A DNA stretch of 64,000 bases from Halalkalicoccus paucihalophilus (GCF_001593955.1 NZ_LTAZ01000001.1:62001-126000); one strand, 5' to 3'. Positions 1 to 9,463 are shown, counted from the first letter of the stretch. Notes: generated from the letters alone by a model not told the origin. A program made the numbers and translations.

Positions 1-735
1 GAAACGGTACTGGAACTCGATACCGACAAACCGGGCAACACCTGGCCGTACTTCCACGGCTGGATCCACGGTCAGGAAGAGGTCTCCTCGCTGCCGGCGA
101 CAGTGCTCGACCCCCAACCCGGCGAGCGCGTGCTCGATGCGTGTGCCGCACCAGGGGGGAAAACCGCCCAGATCGCCGCACTGATGGACGACACAGGTCT
201 AGTAGTCGCAAACGACAACAACCTCGGACGGCTCTCGGCGCTCCGGTTCAACGCCGAACGCCTCGGGCTGACGGACGTCGCCGTCACCCGCCAGGACGCC
301 CGGAACTTCTCGCTGAAGCCCTTCGGGTTCGAGGCGTTCGACCGGACCCTCGTCGACGCGCCCTGCTCGTGTGAGGGCATCATCCGGAAGCGCCCCGACA
401 CGCTCGACGAGTGGAGCCTCTCGCACGTCGAGGGCGTTTCGGGAGTCCAGAAGGGGATCCTCAAGCGGGCGATCCAGGCCACCCGTTCCGGAGGTACCGT
501 CGTCTACTCGACGTGTACGTTCGCCCCCGAGGAGAACGAGGCCGTGCTGGATCACGTTCTGGAGAGTGAGGACTGCCGGGTCGTCGAGTTCGACACGCCA
601 CTGGAATCCCGGCCGGGAGTGACCGAGTGGAACGGGGAAGAATACGACAGGTCGATCCGAAAGGCGCGACGGTACTACCCACACCACAACGACACGGGCG
701 GGTTCTTCTGTGCGAAACTGGAGGTGACGGGATGA
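1..735 (+). CDS. RsmB/NSUN-family RNA (cytosine-C5)-methyltransferase, 5'-truncated by window edge
   Basis: The frame is open from base 1, so the N-terminus lies outside the window and 244 residues are visible. It is the catalytic Rossmann domain of the NOL1/NOP2/Sun family, which transfers a methyl group from S-adenosylmethionine to C5 of cytosine in tRNA or rRNA. Visible motifs are DACAAPGGKT (about residues 46-55, SAM binding), VDAPCSC (about 118-124, motif IV, including the cysteine of the PCS triad) and STCTFAPEEN (about 171-180, motif VI, with the catalytic TC cysteine). Both cysteines needed by the family are present. The stop overlaps the next gene's start (ATGA), which suggests translational coupling with a PUA-like partner. 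Which RNA is methylated cannot be told from this sequence. Confidence 0.93.
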   Translation, partial: ETVLELDTDKPGNTWPYFHGWIHGQEEVSSLPATVLDPQPGERVLDACAAPGGKTAQIAALMDDTGLVVANDNNLGRLSALRFNAERLGLTDVAVTRQDARNFSLKPFGFEAFDRTLVDAPCSCEGIIRKRPDTLDEWSLSHVEGVSGVQKGILKRAIQATRSGGTVVYSTCTFAPEENEAVLDHVLESEDCRVVEFDTPLESRPGVTEWNGEEYDRSIRKARRYYPHHNDTGGFFCAKLEVTG

Positions 736-1232
736 GCAACGACGGCCAGCGCTTCGACCGCCTGCCCGCCACCGACGACGAGCGCGAACTCGAAAGCCGA
801 GCCACCCTCGAGGAAGTGGTCGGGTGGTGGGACGAGCGCTTCGGGATCGGTTCCGAGGAGTTCGAGGAGCACACCTTCTGGGAGAAAGGCGCGGGCAAGA
901 TCTGGATCGCGTACGGAGAACATCCCTCCCCCACGGAGATCGAGGGGCTGGGAATGAAGTTCCTCAGGACCCGCCAGGAACACTGGAAACCGACGACCAA
1001 CGCCGTCCAGCGTTTCGGTCGGGTGGCAAAAAAGAACGTCATCGACCTCGATCCCGAGCGGGCGATGGCGTTCGTCCGCGGGAAGGATCAAGAAGTCGAG
1101 TGGGACGGCGACTGGGGCTACCTGATCGCGGCCCACGAGATCGCTGGCGAGCGCGAGCCGCTCGGTGTCGGACTGTACCTCCACGGCGAACTCCGCTCGG
1201 TGGTACCGAAGGGCCGGCGGCGCGAGGACTGA
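732..1232 (+). CDS. PUA-like RNA-binding companion of NSUN methylase (DUF7122-like)
   Basis: This is a 166-residue protein that starts in an ATGA overlap with the upstream methyltransferase. The central and C-terminal part (HWKPTTNAVQRFGRVAKK, then GYLIAAHE, then GVGLYLHGELRS) resembles the small PUA-like/RsmF C-terminal domain that is fused to the methylase in many NSUN proteins and binds the RNA substrate. Here it is a separate gene. The inference is that the two proteins act together as a split enzyme and RNA-binding module. There are no membrane segments or signal peptide. Family resemblance is clear, but the exact domain assignment is from memory. Confidence 0.75.
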   Translation: MSNDGQRFDRLPATDDERELESRATLEEVVGWWDERFGIGSEEFEEHTFWEKGAGKIWIAYGEHPSPTEIEGLGMKFLRTRQEHWKPTTNAVQRFGRVAKKNVIDLDPERAMAFVRGKDQEVEWDGDWGYLIAAHEIAGEREPLGVGLYLHGELRSVVPKGRRRED

Positions 1233-1290
1233 CCCGGTCTCGCTGGCCGCTATCCACACGTTTTAGCCGGGGTCGGCACAACCGCCGATA

Positions 1291-2463
1291 GTGCGCTGGG
1301 AGTACCGAAACACCGTCCTCGTCCTCTGTACGCTCGCCTTCTTCGCGACGATGGTCGCCCGCCTCGTCATCAGTCCCGTCGTTCCGGCGATCGTCTCGGA
1401 GTTCGGGACCTCCTCGGGGACCATCGGGCTGGCGTTCTCGGGGATGTGGGCGGCCTACGCGCTCTCGCAGTTCCCCTCGGGACTCCTCGCGGACCGCTAC
1501 GGCGAGCGCCGGGTGATCCTGACCGCCGTCTCGACGACCGCCGTCGCGAGCGCCGCGCTCGCGCTCTCGCCCAGTATGGCCACGTTCGGCCTCTTTGCGG
1601 TGTTGCTCGGGGCGGGTGCGGGGCTTCACTACGTGGTCGCGACGACGCTTCTCACACGACTGTTCTCGAACACGGGCCGGGCAATCGGCCTGCACGTCAC
1701 CGGCAGCCCGCTCGCGGGGCTTTCCGCGCCCGTGCTGGCGGCGGCGATCGGGTCGCGCTACGGCTGGCGGGTCGCGCTTCTGTTGGGGACCGTCGCCGCG
1801 GTTCCGGTCGGGTTGGTGTTCGCCTGGCGGGTCCGCGAGACCGAGCCACAGCACCCCGAGCGCCCGCTACGCGAGGGGTTCGAGCCCCGGACCCTTCTCG
1901 AACTGCTCTCACGACCCGCGATCGCCTACACCACCGTTCTCGCGGTGATCTCGGCGTTCACATGGCAGGCGACCGCCTCCTTTCTACCGACCTTCCTAAT
2001 CGCCCGCCACGGCTACTCGACGGCACTCGCGGGAATGCTCTTCTCGCTGTACTTCGTCGCCCACGGCGTGTTCGCCCCGGCGATCGGCTCGTTCTCCGAT
2101 CGTTTCGGCCGGGACCCGACCCTCGGAGCGACGCTCGCGGTCGGAATCCTCGCTTATCCGGTGCTGGTACTGGGCCCCTCGCTTCCCGTCGTCGTCCTCG
2201 GGGTCGTCCTCGCGGGGATCGCGATGAGTTGGAGCGCACCCCTACAGGACCGCTACATCGTTCGCCTCTCCGAGGGCGAGGAAAACAGGGGGTTCGGACT
2301 CGTCCGTACCGTCTACATGCTGCTGGGGGCGCTCGGAAGCGTCGCTACCGGGACGCTCGCGGATCTGGCGGGCTGGGGCGTCGCCTACGGCGCGCTCGGA
2401 GTGCTGTTGGCGGTCGCAGTCGGGAGCCTCGTGATCGTCCGACTCCGAGGGCTCGCGCTCTGA
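1291..2463 (+). CDS. MFS-family transporter
   Basis: This 390-residue polytopic protein has about twelve hydrophobic segments arranged in two halves, typical of the major facilitator superfamily. The loop after TM2 carries SGLLADRYGERRV, a good match to the MFS signature (G-x-L-a-D-r-x-G-r-r), and the second half has a related GSFSDRFGRDPT loop. It starts with GTG at 1291. A TTTTAGCC TATA-like element at about 1259-1266 lies 28 bp upstream, so a leaderless transcript is likely. The substrate cannot be inferred, because neighbours are RNA modification and DNA repair genes. It ends about 120 bp from the convergent bax1 gene. Confidence 0.88.
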   Translation: MRWEYRNTVLVLCTLAFFATMVARLVISPVVPAIVSEFGTSSGTIGLAFSGMWAAYALSQFPSGLLADRYGERRVILTAVSTTAVASAALALSPSMATFGLFAVLLGAGAGLHYVVATTLLTRLFSNTGRAIGLHVTGSPLAGLSAPVLAAAIGSRYGWRVALLLGTVAAVPVGLVFAWRVRETEPQHPERPLREGFEPRTLLELLSRPAIAYTTVLAVISAFTWQATASFLPTFLIARHGYSTALAGMLFSLYFVAHGVFAPAIGSFSDRFGRDPTLGATLAVGILAYPVLVLGPSLPVVVLGVVLAGIAMSWSAPLQDRYIVRLSEGEENRGFGLVRTVYMLLGALGSVATGTLADLAGWGVAYGALGVLLAVAVGSLVIVRLRGLAL

Positions 2464-2582
2464 GGGGTGGGAAAGGAAAAACTTCCCGAATCCACTGGGG
2501 TGGGGAGGGGATCAGCGGGACCGGGAAGTAATGAAGACTCTATTCCTCTAAATAAAAAGCCTTTCGGTCGAGAATACACCGA

Positions 2583-4088
2583 TCATCCCGCAGTAGGTCG
2601 GAGGGTTCCCCCGGTGAGGCCATCCCACTCGACGCGGTAGCCCAGCCGCGACAGCGCGGCGCTGGTTTCGGAGATCCCTACCTGCTCGAGGACCCCTTCC
2701 GCCGCCGAGAGCGACTGGCCCGTCGAGAGGCGCTCGGAGACGACTTCGAGAACGGCCGGGCGGACGAGCGTGCGCCCGACGAGTTCGTGCTCGGGAAATC
2801 CGATGTCCTCGACGGCCGTCTCGCTGACGCCGTGGCGGGCCGCGAGCGTCGAGAGCGCGACGACGTCCTCCTCGGGCGAGAGCGAATCGGGGAGAGTGGC
2901 GGCGCTTTCGGCGACGAGGCGTTCCTCGTAGCGCCCCAACGCGTTACGGACGTCCTTGATCCGCACGCGCCCGGAGTAGGGCAGGACGCGGTGGTCGTAT
3001 GCCTCGATCTCCTCGCCCACACCGAGGGACTCGTCGACCGCGACGAGCAACTCGACGTCCTCGACGCGCTCCAGTTGTTCGAGTTTCTTCTCGACGTACT
3101 CGGGGGTCCAAAAGCCCATGATCTCGAAGTGGACCCGGAACTCCGAGTGGGCGTAATCGAACGCGAAGTCGGGGATCATCACGCTCGCGCCGACCTCGAG
3201 GGGTTCGGGCTCTCGCAGGAGGTCCCAGTCGAGGTCCAGTGCCCCGAATCGGGTCGCGAAGTCGCGTTCGACGCCGCTGTCGTAACTCACCTCGGCGACC
3301 GGCTCCGCGTCGGGCGGCCGGAGGGAATCGGCGTCCGAGAGGTCGAGGGTCCGCTCGGTACCACGGTCGTCGACGGTCGCGTGAAGTTCCCACTCGTGCG
3401 CCTCGACGACCGCCCGGAGCAGACGGGCAAAGCGGGTGCCGTACCGGCGGGTCGCCCGGAACAGGGCGTCCGGGCCGGTGACGACGAGTTCCCGCCCCGA
3501 ATCGGTCTTCCTGACCTCGTAGAGCAGCCCCAGTCGCTTGGTCGCCGAGACGAGTCGTCGCGGGTCGTCGCTCCTGATTCGGACCTCGCGGGCGTCGAAC
3601 AGCGCCGTCTGAGCCAGCGAGAGGTCGTACTGGGCGAGCAGGCTCTCGGGATCGTAGCGCTCTCCGAGCGCGGCGAGCACTTGGCGGTCCTCGCGGTCGG
3701 CGTAGAGCGCCCCGTCGAGTTCCGCGGGCGCGATTCCGAGCGAGTCGGCCGCCCGCGAGAGCGCACGGTCGCGGTCCTCCCCGTTTGCAACCAGCACGGC
3801 CTCGCCGGCCTCGAACGCCGCCCGGCGGGCGCGCTCGGGGTCGACGGGCGAGCGCGTCTCGAAGGTCGCCCCCCGTCCGACGAGTTTCGCCAGCCCGCGG
3901 ACGAGTTTGAAGTCGTACTCGGCTTCGAGATCCGCGAGCGCGCCATCGAGTTCCGATCGGGGCTCGCCGACGCCCTCCCGAAAGGCGCCGAGCACCTTCG
4001 CGGCCAGCGGGCGGTGTTCGCGCCCGGCGAACTGGAGGTGATACCCCCCGCCCGCACGCGAGACGCGAAGCAGGTCTTTGGTCAGCAC
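2583..4088 (-). CDS. Bax1-type structure-specific nuclease (DUF790), partner of XPB
   Basis: This 501-residue protein starts with GTG. It matches the DUF790 family, whose characterised archaeal member is Bax1 (Binds archaeal XPB), a flap and bubble endonuclease that complexes with the XPB helicase in a nucleotide-excision-like repair reaction. The C-terminal half holds a PD-(D/E)xK-like core: IPDFAFDYA (about 305-313), FEIMGFWTPEYVEKKL (about 321-336, acidic residue plus lysines), then LLVAVDE. The conserved N-terminal element LTKDLLRVSR is also present. The gene lies on the same strand just downstream of xpb, with one tiny opposite-strand ORF between them. The functional link to XPB rests on family knowledge and this linkage. 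Confidence 0.88.
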   Translation of the reverse strand: MLTKDLLRVSRAGGGYHLQFAGREHRPLAAKVLGAFREGVGEPRSELDGALADLEAEYDFKLVRGLAKLVGRGATFETRSPVDPERARRAAFEAGEAVLVANGEDRDRALSRAADSLGIAPAELDGALYADREDRQVLAALGERYDPESLLAQYDLSLAQTALFDAREVRIRSDDPRRLVSATKRLGLLYEVRKTDSGRELVVTGPDALFRATRRYGTRFARLLRAVVEAHEWELHATVDDRGTERTLDLSDADSLRPPDAEPVAEVSYDSGVERDFATRFGALDLDWDLLREPEPLEVGASVMIPDFAFDYAHSEFRVHFEIMGFWTPEYVEKKLEQLERVEDVELLVAVDESLGVGEEIEAYDHRVLPYSGRVRIKDVRNALGRYEERLVAESAATLPDSLSPEEDVVALSTLAARHGVSETAVEDIGFPEHELVGRTLVRPAVLEVVSERLSTGQSLSAAEGVLEQVGISETSAALSRLGYRVEWDGLTGGTLRPTAG

Positions 4089-4197
4089 TGCCGACAGGTA
4101 GGCGTCCGGGGATCAAAAGCATGCCCAAACGCCGGCGATGGCAAGCACGCCGGGGCAAGCCGTCGCGTTATCGAGTCGTGGTGCCAACCCGTGACCG

Positions 4198-4341
4198 ATG
4201 ATCGTCGACAAATGCCGACTGTGCGAATTCTACGTCGTCGTCGGGTCCTCTGTGGATCACCACCGGGTGATGCAGGCCCACGAGCTAAGCGAGCACGGGC
4301 GAATCAACCCCAATCGGCAGGACCACCGCTCGGACGCCTGA
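4198..4341 (+). CDS. Small CxxC protein between bax1 and xpb (47 aa)
   Basis: A short ORF runs from ATG 4198 to TGA 4339-4341 and encodes 47 residues beginning MIVDKCRLCEFYVVV. It contains one C-x2-C pair (C6, C9) followed by several histidines (HH, HE, EH), which could complete a single zinc site. The ORF sits in the roughly 250-bp gap between bax1 and xpb on the opposite strand and ends one base from the xpb stop. Small CxxC proteins are common in haloarchaea. Codon use (GAC, GTC, GCC) looks native. Function is unknown, and it could be a chance ORF. Confidence 0.5.
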   Translation: MIVDKCRLCEFYVVVGSSVDHHRVMQAHELSEHGRINPNRQDHRSDA

Positions 4342-5703
4342 TCAGCGCCGCCGGGCCGCGACGTTCTCCTCTGCGGTGTCCTCGCTGACGAGTTCGTACA
4401 GCAGCGCCCGCTTTCCCTCGCCGGGCCGGAGGATCCGGCCCAACCGCTGGGTGAACTCCCGCTTGGAGCCACTTCCCGAAATGACGACTGCGACGCTGGC
4501 GTCCGGAACGTCGACCCCCTCGTCGAGCACGTTCGAGGCGACGATTCGGGAGTAGGTTCCCTCTCGGAAGCGCTCGAGGATTTCGCGGCGTTCCGTCGTA
4601 CTCGTACGGTGGGTGATCGCCGGGATGAGGAATCGCTCGGAGAGCCGGTAGACCAAGTCGTTGTGCGCGGTGAAGACGATGATCCGCTCGCCGCGATGCC
4701 GGTCGAGGATCCCGCCCAGCGCCTCGACCTTCCGCTCGGCGTTCGAGACGATCTCGCGGGCACGCTGTTTCGCGAGAAGCGCCTCCCTCGCCCGCGGATC
4801 CGACCCGGAACGTTTGACGAGTTCCTGATAGTCGCTGTCCCGGCGCATGTCGATGCCCGACTCCCGGAGGTAGGAGACGAACGTCTCCTGGACCCGCTCG
4901 TACTCGGCGCGCTCCTTGCCCGTGAGCGAGACCTCGATCCGTTTGACGTCGTAGGACGCGAGGTGTTTCCCGGCGAGTTCCTCGGCACTCGTCCGGTAGA
5001 CGACCGGCCCGACCAGCTCCTCGACGACCTCGTGGGCGCCGTCGGGGCGCTCGAAGGTCGCGGTCAGGCCCAGTCGGGCGGGCGCGGCGAGCAGGCGGGC
5101 GATCTCGCGGTAGCCCTCCCCGCCGAGGTGGTGGACCTCGTCGAAGATGACGAATGGAAAGACGTCGCCCACCGAGTCGGCCTTCAGATAGGCGGAGTCG
5201 TAGGTAGAAACGGTGATCGCCTCCCGTGACTGGACGCCCCCACCGAACTGTCCGATAGGGATATCCAACTCCGCGCGGAGTTCCTCACGCCATTGGTTCA
5301 GTAGATCGATCGTGGGGACGACGACGAGCGTCGGAGTGGCGAGCGCCTCGATGGCCTCGATCGCGATCACCGTCTTGCCGCTTCCCGTCGGGAGTTCGAG
5401 CACGCCCCGATCCCCGTTCTCGCGCCACGCGTCGAGGGCTTCGCGTTGGTAGGATCGCAGTTCGTACTCGGAGGTGAGCCCTCGAAGCGTCGGGGTATCG
5501 AACACTCGGTCCTCGTACTCGCTCCCCTCCGCGAGGCGATCACGGAGGTCGGCGTAGCGGAACGCGGGCGCCCTGTAGACCTCGCTACGGGGGTCGTATT
5601 CGAGGATCGGGTCCGATGGCTCCGCTCCCCGAACGGCTTCGAGTTCATCGTCGGGACCGCTCGCACGGATCGTCCCGTCCTCGTAGGTGAGCCGTACCGC
5701 CAC
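4342..5703 (-). CDS. xpb: XPB/Rad25-family superfamily-2 DNA helicase
   Basis: This 453-residue SF2 helicase has the order of motifs typical of archaeal XPB: Walker A ELPTGSGKT (103-111), motif Ia VVVPTIDLL, a DEVH box (188-191), LGLTAT (211-216) and motif VI QRLGRILRP (419-427). A longer frame extends to 5931, but I chose GTG 5703. A TATATA element at 5726-5732 lies 26 bp upstream, and protein-like sequence begins there (VAVRLTYEDG). XPB unwinds or translocates on damaged DNA and with Bax1 forms a helicase-nuclease machine, whose gene follows on the same strand. Confidence 0.93.
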   Translation of the reverse strand: MAVRLTYEDGTIRASGPDDELEAVRGAEPSDPILEYDPRSEVYRAPAFRYADLRDRLAEGSEYEDRVFDTPTLRGLTSEYELRSYQREALDAWRENGDRGVLELPTGSGKTVIAIEAIEALATPTLVVVPTIDLLNQWREELRAELDIPIGQFGGGVQSREAITVSTYDSAYLKADSVGDVFPFVIFDEVHHLGGEGYREIARLLAAPARLGLTATFERPDGAHEVVEELVGPVVYRTSAEELAGKHLASYDVKRIEVSLTGKERAEYERVQETFVSYLRESGIDMRRDSDYQELVKRSGSDPRAREALLAKQRAREIVSNAERKVEALGGILDRHRGERIIVFTAHNDLVYRLSERFLIPAITHRTSTTERREILERFREGTYSRIVASNVLDEGVDVPDASVAVVISGSGSKREFTQRLGRILRPGEGKRALLYELVSEDTAEENVAARRR

Positions 5704-5725
5704 AGCACGGGTTGTCGGCCACGGC

Positions 5726-5732
5726 ATATATA
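5726..5732 (-). promoter_or_regulatory. TATA box of leaderless xpb transcript
   Basis: TATATAT lies centred about 26 bp upstream of GTG 5703 on the minus strand. In haloarchaea, transcription starts about 25 bp downstream of the TATA box, which places the 5' end at the GTG and rejects the longer N-terminal extension. The rest of the 5704-5950 gap shows no other gene and holds the divergent promoters of xpb and the HdeD-like gene. Confidence 0.65.
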
Positions 5733-5950
5733 CCGAACGCGTCGCTCCGTTGGACACACTGTCGTTCGGCGGGCCGCAGACAGGTCGTCGGGCCGGTACA
5801 CCACGCCTCAGTCGTTCGATCGGACGGAGCCCGAACGCGGTCCTGCTATCGGCCGTTCGGTCGTCCCCCTGTAACTTACCGCTCGTCCTTTCGGGAGATA
5901 CGCAGACACGTTCATACTGTTGTCTATCCAACTCTAATCGGGTGAATACG

Positions 5951-6553
5951 ATGGTAACACGGACGACCGAAATGGAGGAGTCGATAGAAATAGACGGCGT
6001 CAGCGAGACGTGGCGACCGCTAATGATCGTCGGGGGAGTACTGGTCGCCCTCGGCGTGCTCGCGGTCGTATTCCCGTTCGCGACGGGGATCGGGATCGAA
6101 CTGCTGCTCGGGGGGTTGCTGGTCGTCGGCGCGGTCGTACAGGTGGTACACGCCTTCAGCGCGCGGCGCTGGACGGGTTTTCTGGGAGAGATCGCCCTCG
6201 GTGCGCTCTACTTGATCACCGGACTGATGGTGCTTGCAAACCCGGTGCTCGGACTGGCGACGCTCACCCTGCTGGTGGGGGCGTTCTTCCTCGTCGATGG
6301 CGTAGTGGAGCTCTACATGGGGTGGCAGGTCCGCCCCGAGACGAACTGGGTAGGATTGGTGGTGAGCGGCGTTCTCTCGCTCGTACTCGCAGGGCTGATC
6401 CTCGCCGGCTGGCCGAGTACGGCCGTCTGGGCCGTCGGCCTCCTGTTCGGGATCAACCTGCTCACGACCGGGTTCGCGATGATTGCGGTCGCGATGGGCG
6501 GCAGGCGGATGGAACGGGCAAGGGCCCAACCCGGAACCGCCCGACCCGAATAG
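5951..6553 (+). CDS. HdeD/DUF308-family integral membrane protein
   Basis: This is a 200-residue protein with six hydrophobic segments in three pairs. Repeated glycine-rich hairpins (GVLVALGVLAVVFP, GALYLITGLMVLANP, GVLSLVLAGLILAGWP) form the internal repeat characteristic of the DUF308/HdeD family. In enteric bacteria HdeD is linked to acid resistance, but the archaeal role is unknown. ATG 5951 is preferred because it is followed by a polar, acidic N-terminus. GTG 5942 is an in-frame alternative. The gene is divergent from xpb and lies upstream of the grpE-dnaK chaperone genes, so a stress role is possible but unproven. Confidence 0.8.
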   Translation: MVTRTTEMEESIEIDGVSETWRPLMIVGGVLVALGVLAVVFPFATGIGIELLLGGLLVVGAVVQVVHAFSARRWTGFLGEIALGALYLITGLMVLANPVLGLATLTLLVGAFFLVDGVVELYMGWQVRPETNWVGLVVSGVLSLVLAGLILAGWPSTAVWAVGLLFGINLLTTGFAMIAVAMGGRRMERARAQPGTARPE

Positions 6554-6631
6554 TGCCTCTTTCGACCACGGGTCGGTCCGCTGCGGGTCGGTTCTGTAAC
6601 CCTTAAACCCGCGCGGACGCACCCTCGATAC

Positions 6632-7231
6632 ATGAGCAACGAGGAGCCGACGGCCCCCGAGGAGCGGACGGACGAGGAGCCATCGGTCGACGAGGCGACG
6701 GAGGCGGCCGACGGGACGACGGAGGACCCGGAGTCGGCGGACGGGGACCTCGACGGACGAGCGGGGCGAATCGAGGAACTCAAGGCCGAACTCGACGAGC
6801 GCGAAGAACGCATCGACGAGCTCGAATCGCGGCTCAAGCGCACGCAGGCGGACTTCCAGAACTACAAGAAGCGTGCGAAAAAGCGCCAAGAACAACTCGA
6901 AAACCGGGCGACCGAGGACCTCGTGACCCGCCTGCTCGACGTCCGGGACAACCTCGTCCGGGCCCTCGATCAGGACGAGGACGCGGCGATCCGCGACGGT
7001 GTCGACGCCACGCTCCGGGAGTTCGATCGCGTGCTCGACGACGAGGCGGTGAGCGAGGTCGCACCCGAACCGGGAAGCGAGGTCGATCCCCAGCGCCACG
7101 AGGTCATGCTGCGTGTCGAGAGCGAGCAACCCGAAGACAGCGTTGCAGAGGTCTACACCCCCGGCTACGAGATGGCGGGCAAGGTGCTCAGGCCGGCGCA
7201 GGTGACGGTCAGCGACGGAACGGAAGAGTAG
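6632..7231 (+). CDS. grpE: GrpE nucleotide-exchange factor
   Basis: This 199-residue GrpE releases ADP from DnaK. A very acidic, low-complexity N-terminus (about residues 1-45) is followed by a long coiled coil (about 45-95: RIEELKAELDEREERIDELESRL), then QADFQNYKKRAKKRQEQ and the beta-domain, ending with the family signature block (about 145-195: HEVMLRVES, VAEVYTPGYEMAGKVLRPAQVTVS). A CCTTAAACC TATA-like element at about 6600 lies some 28 bp upstream of the ATG, so the mRNA is probably leaderless. It precedes dnaK by 139 bp on the same strand. dnaK also has its own TATA element. Confidence 0.96.
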   Translation: MSNEEPTAPEERTDEEPSVDEATEAADGTTEDPESADGDLDGRAGRIEELKAELDEREERIDELESRLKRTQADFQNYKKRAKKRQEQLENRATEDLVTRLLDVRDNLVRALDQDEDAAIRDGVDATLREFDRVLDDEAVSEVAPEPGSEVDPQRHEVMLRVESEQPEDSVAEVYTPGYEMAGKVLRPAQVTVSDGTEE

Positions 7232-7370
7232 TATTGCGGTTCCGGTTTTCGTGTCACAGTCAACACACTGATCGGCGGAATTCACCCGCGAGCGGCCCGT
7301 TGACACGGTTTCACGTGGAGAGTCGAGGTAGCAAGGCTTAAAAGACCGAGCGCGCAAGGATAGGCCAACA

Positions 7371-9284
7371 ATGGCGAGTAACAAGATTCTCGGTATCGAT
7401 CTCGGTACCACGAACAGCGCCTTTGCGGTCATGGAGGGTGGCGACCCCGAGATCATCGTCAACGGCGAGGGCGATCGGACGACGCCGTCGGTGGTAGCCT
7501 TCACCGACGACGGCGAGCGTCTCGTGGGGAAGCCGGCGAAGAACCAGGCGATCCAGAACCCCGACCGGACGATCGCCTCGATCAAGCGCCATATGGGCGA
7601 GGAGGACTACTCCGTCGAAATCGAGGGCGAGGAGTACACCCCCGAACAGCTCTCGGCGATGATCCTCCAGAAGATCAAACGCGACGCAGAGGAGTATCTG
7701 GGCGACGAGGTGCAGAAAGCCGTCATCACGGTGCCCGCGTACTTCAACGACAAGCAGCGCCAGGCGACGAAGGACGCCGGCGAAATCGCCGGCTTCGAGG
7801 TCGAGCGTATCGTCAACGAGCCGACCGCCGCCTCGATGGCCTACGGGCTCGACGACGATTCGGACCAGACGGTGCTCGTTTACGACCTCGGCGGTGGCAC
7901 CTTCGACGTCTCGATCCTCGACCTCGGTGGGGGCGTCTATGAGGTCGTCGCGACCAACGGGGACAACGATCTCGGTGGCGACGACTGGGACCACGCCGTC
8001 ATCGACCACCTCGCCGAGGAGTTCGAAAACGACCACGGGATCGACCTTCGCGAGGACCGACAGGCCCTCCAGCGCCTAAAGGACGCCGCCGAGGAGGCCA
8101 AGATCGAACTGAGTAGCAGAAAGGAGACCGATATCAACCTGCCCTTTATCACGGCGACGGATTCGGGCCCGGTCCACCTCGAAACGTCGATGACCCGCGC
8201 GACGTTCGAGTCGCTGACCTCGGACCTGATCGACCGGACCGTCGCCCCGACCGAGCAGGCGCTCAGCGATGCGGGCTACGACGCCGACGACATCGACGAG
8301 GTCATTCTGGTGGGCGGCTCGACGCGAATGCCCCAGGTCCAGGAGAAAGTCGAGGAGGTCGTCGGTCAGGAGCCCAAGAAGAACGTCAACCCCGATGAAG
8401 CCGTCGCGCTCGGCGCGGCGATCCAGGGCGGTGTTTTGGGTGGTGAGGTCGACGACATCGTCCTGCTCGACGTGACGCCCCTCTCGCTGGGTATCGAGGT
8501 CAAAGGTGGCCTCTTCGAGCGCCTCATCGAGAAGAACACCACCATCCCGACCGAGGAGTCGAAGGTCTTCACCACCGCCGCGGACAACCAGACCTCCGTG
8601 CAGGTCCGGGTGTTCCAGGGCGAGCGCGAGATGGCCGAGGACAACGAGCTCCTGGGCGAGTTCATGCTTTCGGGAATCCCGCCGGCGCCCGCGGGCACGC
8701 CCCAGATCGAGGTGGGCTTCAACATCGACGAGAACGGCATCGTCAACGTCGAAGCCGAGGACCAGGGCTCGGGCAACAAGGAGGAGATCACCATCGAGGG
8801 CGGTGCGGGCCTCTCGGACGAGGAGATCGACCGCATGCAGAGCGAGGCCGAACAGCACGCGGAGGAGGACAAGGAGCGCCGCGAGCGCATCGAAGCGCGT
8901 AACGACGCCGAGAGCGCCGTCCAGCGTGCCCGGAACCTCCTCGAGGAGAACGAGGAGAACGTCGACGAGGAGCTGATCGAGGAGATCGAAGCCGAGATCG
9001 ACGAGGTCGAGGCCGTACTGGAGGACGAGGAGGCCGAGACCGAGGAGATCAAGTCGGCGACGGAAGACCTGAGCAAGGCGCTCCAGGAGATCGGCAAGCA
9101 GATGTACCAGGACGCAGAAGGCACCGCGGGCGCGGGTGCCGGTGGCGCTGGTGCAGCCGGTGCGGGCCCCGGCGGCATGGGTGACATGGGTGGCGCTGGC
9201 GCAGCCGGCGCCGGCGGCGCTGGCGGTCAGGAGGGCGAGTACGTCGACGCGGACTTCGAGGACGTAGACGAAGACGACTCGTAG
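7371..9284 (+). CDS. dnaK: Molecular chaperone DnaK (Hsp70)
   Basis: This 637-residue Hsp70 carries all the expected blocks: the phosphate-1 loop [13 protein letters not shown] at the N-terminus, [14 protein letters not shown], phosphate-2 [16 protein letters not shown], the adenosine motif [12 protein letters not shown], the linker region [13 protein letters not shown], the substrate domain and an alpha-helical lid. The C-terminus is Gly/Ala/Met-rich and ends EDVDEDDS. The TATA element GCTTAAAAG at about 7337-7345 lies 28-30 bp upstream of the ATG. It folds proteins with GrpE and with DnaJ, encoded about 4 kb downstream. The last codons and stop lie in a hairpin that is the first of several tandem copies (see the repeat entry). 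Confidence 0.98.
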   Translation: MASNKILGIDLGTTNSAFAVMEGGDPEIIVNGEGDRTTPSVVAFTDDGERLVGKPAKNQAIQNPDRTIASIKRHMGEEDYSVEIEGEEYTPEQLSAMILQKIKRDAEEYLGDEVQKAVITVPAYFNDKQRQATKDAGEIAGFEVERIVNEPTAASMAYGLDDDSDQTVLVYDLGGGTFDVSILDLGGGVYEVVATNGDNDLGGDDWDHAVIDHLAEEFENDHGIDLREDRQALQRLKDAAEEAKIELSSRKETDINLPFITATDSGPVHLETSMTRATFESLTSDLIDRTVAPTEQALSDAGYDADDIDEVILVGGSTRMPQVQEKVEEVVGQEPKKNVNPDEAVALGAAIQGGVLGGEVDDIVLLDVTPLSLGIEVKGGLFERLIEKNTTIPTEESKVFTTAADNQTSVQVRVFQGEREMAEDNELLGEFMLSGIPPAPAGTPQIEVGFNIDENGIVNVEAEDQGSGNKEEITIEGGAGLSDEEIDRMQSEAEQHAEEDKERRERIEARNDAESAVQRARNLLEENEENVDEELIEEIEAEIDEVEAVLEDEEAETEEIKSATEDLSKALQEIGKQMYQDAEGTAGAGAGGAGAAGAGPGGMGDMGGAGAAGAGGAGGQEGEYVDADFEDVDEDDS

Positions 9285-9463
9285 AGTCGTCTCGTCTGCC
9301 AATCAGAAGCCGCAGGCTTCTGATGACGTTGACGAAAACGAGGACTGACTGTCCTCGTCTCGTCCGCACACGAGAGCTTCGCTCTCGTGAACGTTGACGA
9401 AGAGGATCTACTGGTCCTCTTCGTCCGCCAACCGGAACTGCTACACAGATCTGGTGAACGTTC
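9261..9463 (+). repeat. Tandem ~65-bp hairpin-bearing repeats continuing from the dnaK 3' end
   Basis: ACGTAGACGAAGACGA at 9262, which is the end of dnaK, recurs as ACGTTGACGAAAACGA at 9326 and ACGTTGACGAAGAGGA at 9391. A shortened start (AACGTTCAAAACGACGAGGA) follows at 9458. Spacings are 64, 65 and 68 bp. Copies 1-3 each begin with a hairpin: GACGACTC/GAGTCGTC spanning the dnaK stop, ACGAGGAC/GTCCTCGT, and GACGAAGAGGA/TCCTCTTCGTC. Copies 1 and 2 contain a second stem (ATCAGAAGCC gca GGCTTCTGAT; CACGAGAGC ttc GCTCTCGTG). Stem sequences differ between copies but pairing is kept. Read in the dnaK frame, the copies restate VDEDDS-stop, VDENED-stop and VDEED. It probably acts as a multi-hairpin 3' end or terminator. 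Confidence 0.75.

Noticed and set aside
2787-4388. Plus-strand 533-codon open frame antisense to bax1
   Set aside because: It mirrors the minus-strand Bax1 coding sequence in GC-rich DNA, has no recognisable domain, and the true frame carries nuclease motifs.
8076-9302. Minus-strand 408-codon frame antisense to dnaK
   Set aside because: Leu/Val/Asp-rich shadow of dnaK codons; no start signal and no family resemblance.
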